17,010 nucleotides of DNA, taken from NCBI GenBank assembly GCA_030445875.1, contig JASUSX010000013.1:1-17010 (forward strand). The letters run 5' to 3'. Both the position numbers and the translations under genes were made by a program. Below the pieces are notes generated by a model, which saw only the letters and a list, made by a program, of their open reading frames with translations, was not told the DNA's origin and made no database searches. Positions within the stretch are counted from its first letter, which is position 1. Each line of letters starts with the position of its first letter. Shown here piece by piece: positions 15,402-17,010 of this stretch. This DNA is from Clostridia bacterium. GTDB lineage: Bacteria; Bacillota; DSM-521; Neomoorellales; Neomoorellaceae.

Positions 15402-15447
15402 CCCCCCTGCTAGGATTTGGTAGCTATTTTCTATCATAGCAGGGGGG
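15402..15447 (-). repeat. 11-bp perfect inverted repeat in the phoA promoter/leader
   Basis: CCCCCCTGCTA (15402-15412) and its exact complement TAGCAGGGGGG (15437-15447) enclose 24 nt. The arm nearer the gene contains the phoA Shine-Dalgarno sequence. The distal arm sits between the last Pho hexamer and the -10 box and overlaps the first two bases of that box. It could be an operator for a dimeric regulator, or, in a transcript that starts further upstream, a hairpin hiding the ribosome site. Confidence 0.75.
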
Positions 15448-15508
15448 GATTAAGATTTCGTAAATCCCGGATTGCCTTATTTTTAATATGGAGTAAAAAA
15501 TATGTTAA
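15433..15508 (-). promoter_or_regulatory. phoA promoter with Pho box array
   Basis: Minus-strand hexamers TTAACA (15508-15503), TTTACT (15497-15492), TTAAAA (15486-15481), GCAATC (15475-15470, poor), TTTACG (15464-15459) and TTAATC (15453-15448) keep an exact 11-bp period. Nine nt after the last one is TATGAT (15438-15433). Transcription should start near 15426, giving a leader of about 35 nt. Confidence 0.8.
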
Positions 15509-15533
15509 CAAATAACGCTAATGTTGGGCACAC

Positions 15534-15558
15534 AAAAAATTTTAACGCACGGTTAAAA
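15534..15558 (-). terminator. Possible AT-rich terminator after the glycosyltransferase gene
   Basis: On the minus strand TTTTAAC (15558-15552), a 5-nt loop and GTTAAAA (15546-15540) pair perfectly and are followed by more T. The stem is AT-rich and therefore weak. It lies about 75 nt past the end of the glycosyltransferase frame, just before the phoA Pho array. Confidence 0.4.
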
Positions 15559-15631
15559 CCGAGGACACAAAATCATCATATTCCAGCCCAAAGGGCGGAG
15601 TGCTGGGCAACTATCAAGGAGGAGAAAACCT

Positions 15632-16726
15632 TCAAAATATAAATATCTTCTGAGCCAGCAGGCTGGCTATAATCACCGCCATGCCTGCCATCAGCACGGC
15701 CAGGACCGCCAGCGCCAACCTGCCGGCGAAATTTTCGGCCATGCCGCCGTAGGCCGCCGGCCAGGCGCAGGCGTATCGCAAAAGCCCGTGGGTAGCAAAG
15801 ACATAACCTTCCTTCGTCACCGGAAAGGAGAGGATAAACAAAGCATACAGCGCCGAAAGACCAGTAAACCGCGATGAGAAAAATGCCGTAACAATAAATA
15901 CCAAATACCCAGCCAAAAAGGTTTAAAATCATAATCATAACCACTTTCATCCCCGGAACGTTCAATGCCGCCAGCCGCCTCAGGTCCGTGAGGGTCCCCC
16001 ACCAGAAGGCATGAAAGTCCTCGCTTCCCTCCTGACAGCCAGGATGTCGGCCAGTCCGTAGTGGCACAGCAGGAATACCGGGTAAGCCAGGCCGATTACC
16101 CCGGCAATCACCGGCGGCGCCAGGACGCTTTTAAACCTTTTTCCTGTACCGCCCCTTACTAACTCCCCAACAGCCGCTACAGCCAGATAGGCGGCCAGCG
16201 CCCACCCGGGCGGGCGGCTCAGGGCGGCCAGCCCGGCCAGTATTCCTGCCCATTCCTTTTTCCCGGCCGCCAGCGCCACTATAAACCATGCCGCCAGGCA
16301 GAAGAAAAGGGATTCCGAGTGGATAGCCGAAAACACCAACCCTATCGTAGAGACTGAAGCCAGCAAAACCCCCTTTGCCTCGGCCAGCTTATAGAGCCCT
16401 ACCAGCCCAATGAAAAAAAGTAAGTTGGAAAGCAGTACTCCTGCCGCCGGCGTGCCGCCAAACAGCTTTATCGGCAAGGGGTACAACGGAAACCAGGGCG
16501 TTTCTGCCAGCGTGTACCCCTCTTGGGCAATCTTCATATAGTGGGTGGCGTCGTAAAAATAAAGGACGTTGAGGGGTTTCTCATCCAGGGGGCCCTGGCC
16601 GCTTTCCACGTAGCCGGGCGGGGCAGGAGGCTTATCAAAAGAGTAAAAGGTCAAGCAGGCAGATCCCAGCACTATGGCCCGGGAGAGGAGGAAGCAGACC
16701 AGGCAAAAGCAAAGGGCCTTCTTCAA
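15632..16726 (-). pseudogene. PIG-V-like membrane glycosyltransferase, frame broken twice
   Basis: The first part (to about 16035) reads as a polytopic glycosyltransferase of the PIG-V/mannosyltransferase-like group. It has an N-terminal membrane helix, then FYDATHYMKIAQEGY and WFPLYPLPIKLFGG, the usual donor-site loop motifs, and several further hydrophobic segments. That frame stops at 15980. From about 16035 the sense continues one frame over (DFHAFWWGTLTDLRRLAALN). Near 15920, in an AT-rich run of T, it returns to the original frame (LAGYLVFIVTAFFSSRFTGL) and ends in THGLLRYACAWPAAYGG and a last membrane helix at 15632. Two compensating indels would restore about 365 residues. It may be a real pseudogene or two sequencing errors. 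TTG at 16726 is preferred because it overlaps the methyltransferase stop as TTGA and has GGGTGGG upstream; TTG at 16744 is possible. Confidence 0.72.
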
Positions 16727-17010
16727 GGTTTCCCACCCACCCAAAACCCGCTGAGGCCCAGGGGCAGGGGAAAGCGGGCCGCCAGCCGGGCTTCAAGTTT
16801 CATTAAGGGGCCGAACCTATCAACCGCGCTGTTGATGTCCAGGCCCATCTTCCTGAGGAATGCCCCAGGCAGTCCGGGCAAATTCCAGCTGGTGCGGTAT
16901 AAGACATTGAAACTGGCCCGGTTTAATAAAGAATCAACCCTACCCGGCCGGTACCGCAGCAGGTGACCCACCCTTTCGTCATGGGTGCTCCACAGCGACT
17001 GGTAGAGGGG
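16723..17010 (-). CDS. Class I SAM-dependent methyltransferase, C-terminal part (5' end outside window)
   Basis: The frame is open to the right edge, so the start is missing; 95 residues are visible. It begins PLYQSLWSTHDERVGHLLRY, the block near the end of many methyltransferase type 11/23 proteins that modify lipids or glycans. A SLLNRASFNVLYRTSWN segment follows. The catalytic SAM-binding region lies outside the window, so the substrate cannot be judged. Its stop overlaps the TTG of the glycosyltransferase, so the two were probably one operon for a cell-surface or lipid-linked sugar. Confidence 0.75.
   Translation of the reverse strand, partial: PLYQSLWSTHDERVGHLLRYRPGRVDSLLNRASFNVLYRTSWNLPGLPGAFLRKMGLDINSAVDRFGPLMKLEARLAARFPLPLGLSGFWVGGKP

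Noticed and set aside
1..17010. CRISPR arrays, tRNA/rRNA genes, transposases or phage genes
   Set aside because: No spaced identical repeats, cloverleaf-like sequence or mobile-element protein motifs were seen; the only regular short repeats are the 11-bp-phased Pho hexamers.

Overview
The window looks like chromosomal DNA of a GC-rich, thermophilic-type Firmicute. Moorella and its relatives are my best guess, from base composition, codon style, frequent TTG/GTG starts behind strong AGGAGG-like sites, and the YhaO/YhaN/AddB gene content. The genus is an inference, not something the sequence proves. Almost every gene lies on the minus strand; the one plus-strand gene is a small membrane protein at 11695-12006. 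I saw no tRNA, rRNA, insertion sequence or CRISPR array.

Region 1 (1-6025) is a DNA-repair operon read right to left: an SbcD/YhaO-type metallophosphoesterase, a large YhaN-type SMC-like ATPase overlapping it by 13 nt, then AddB, which starts 14 nt further on and runs off the left edge. The ATPase has a two-helix membrane hairpin in the middle of its coiled coil and no CxxC zinc hook, so the complex may be membrane-tethered. Region 2 (6044-6574) has no intact gene. It holds a frameshifted N-terminal scrap of a sugar/nucleoside-type ABC ATPase and a perfectly symmetrical terminator.

Region 3 (6575-15391) is a phosphate-starvation (Pho) locus. It contains pstS, an OmpR-type response regulator (probable PhoP), an unrecognised 225-aa protein, and an exported alkaline phosphatase. 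Each of these four genes is preceded by a series of TTAACA-like hexamers repeated every 11 bp on the coding strand. In all four the last hexamer lies exactly 9 nt upstream of a -10 box (TATAAT, TACAAT, TACAAT, TATGAT). This is the strongest signal in the window. It implies an autoregulated PhoP regulon that includes the 225-aa protein of unknown function. No phoR, pstCAB or phoU is present, and pstS is closed by its own terminator.

Set between pstS and phoP is a three-gene operon (11510-7633) without a convincing Pho box: a one-TM protein, a 79-residue protein, and a 1005-aa P2-type cation ATPase with a cysteine-less HMA-like N-terminal domain. A divergent plus-strand gene encodes a shorter relative of the one-TM protein.

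Region 4 (15632-17010) holds the C-terminal part of a SAM-dependent methyltransferase and, overlapping it by 4 nt, a PIG-V-like membrane glycosyltransferase whose reading frame is broken by two compensating frameshifts.
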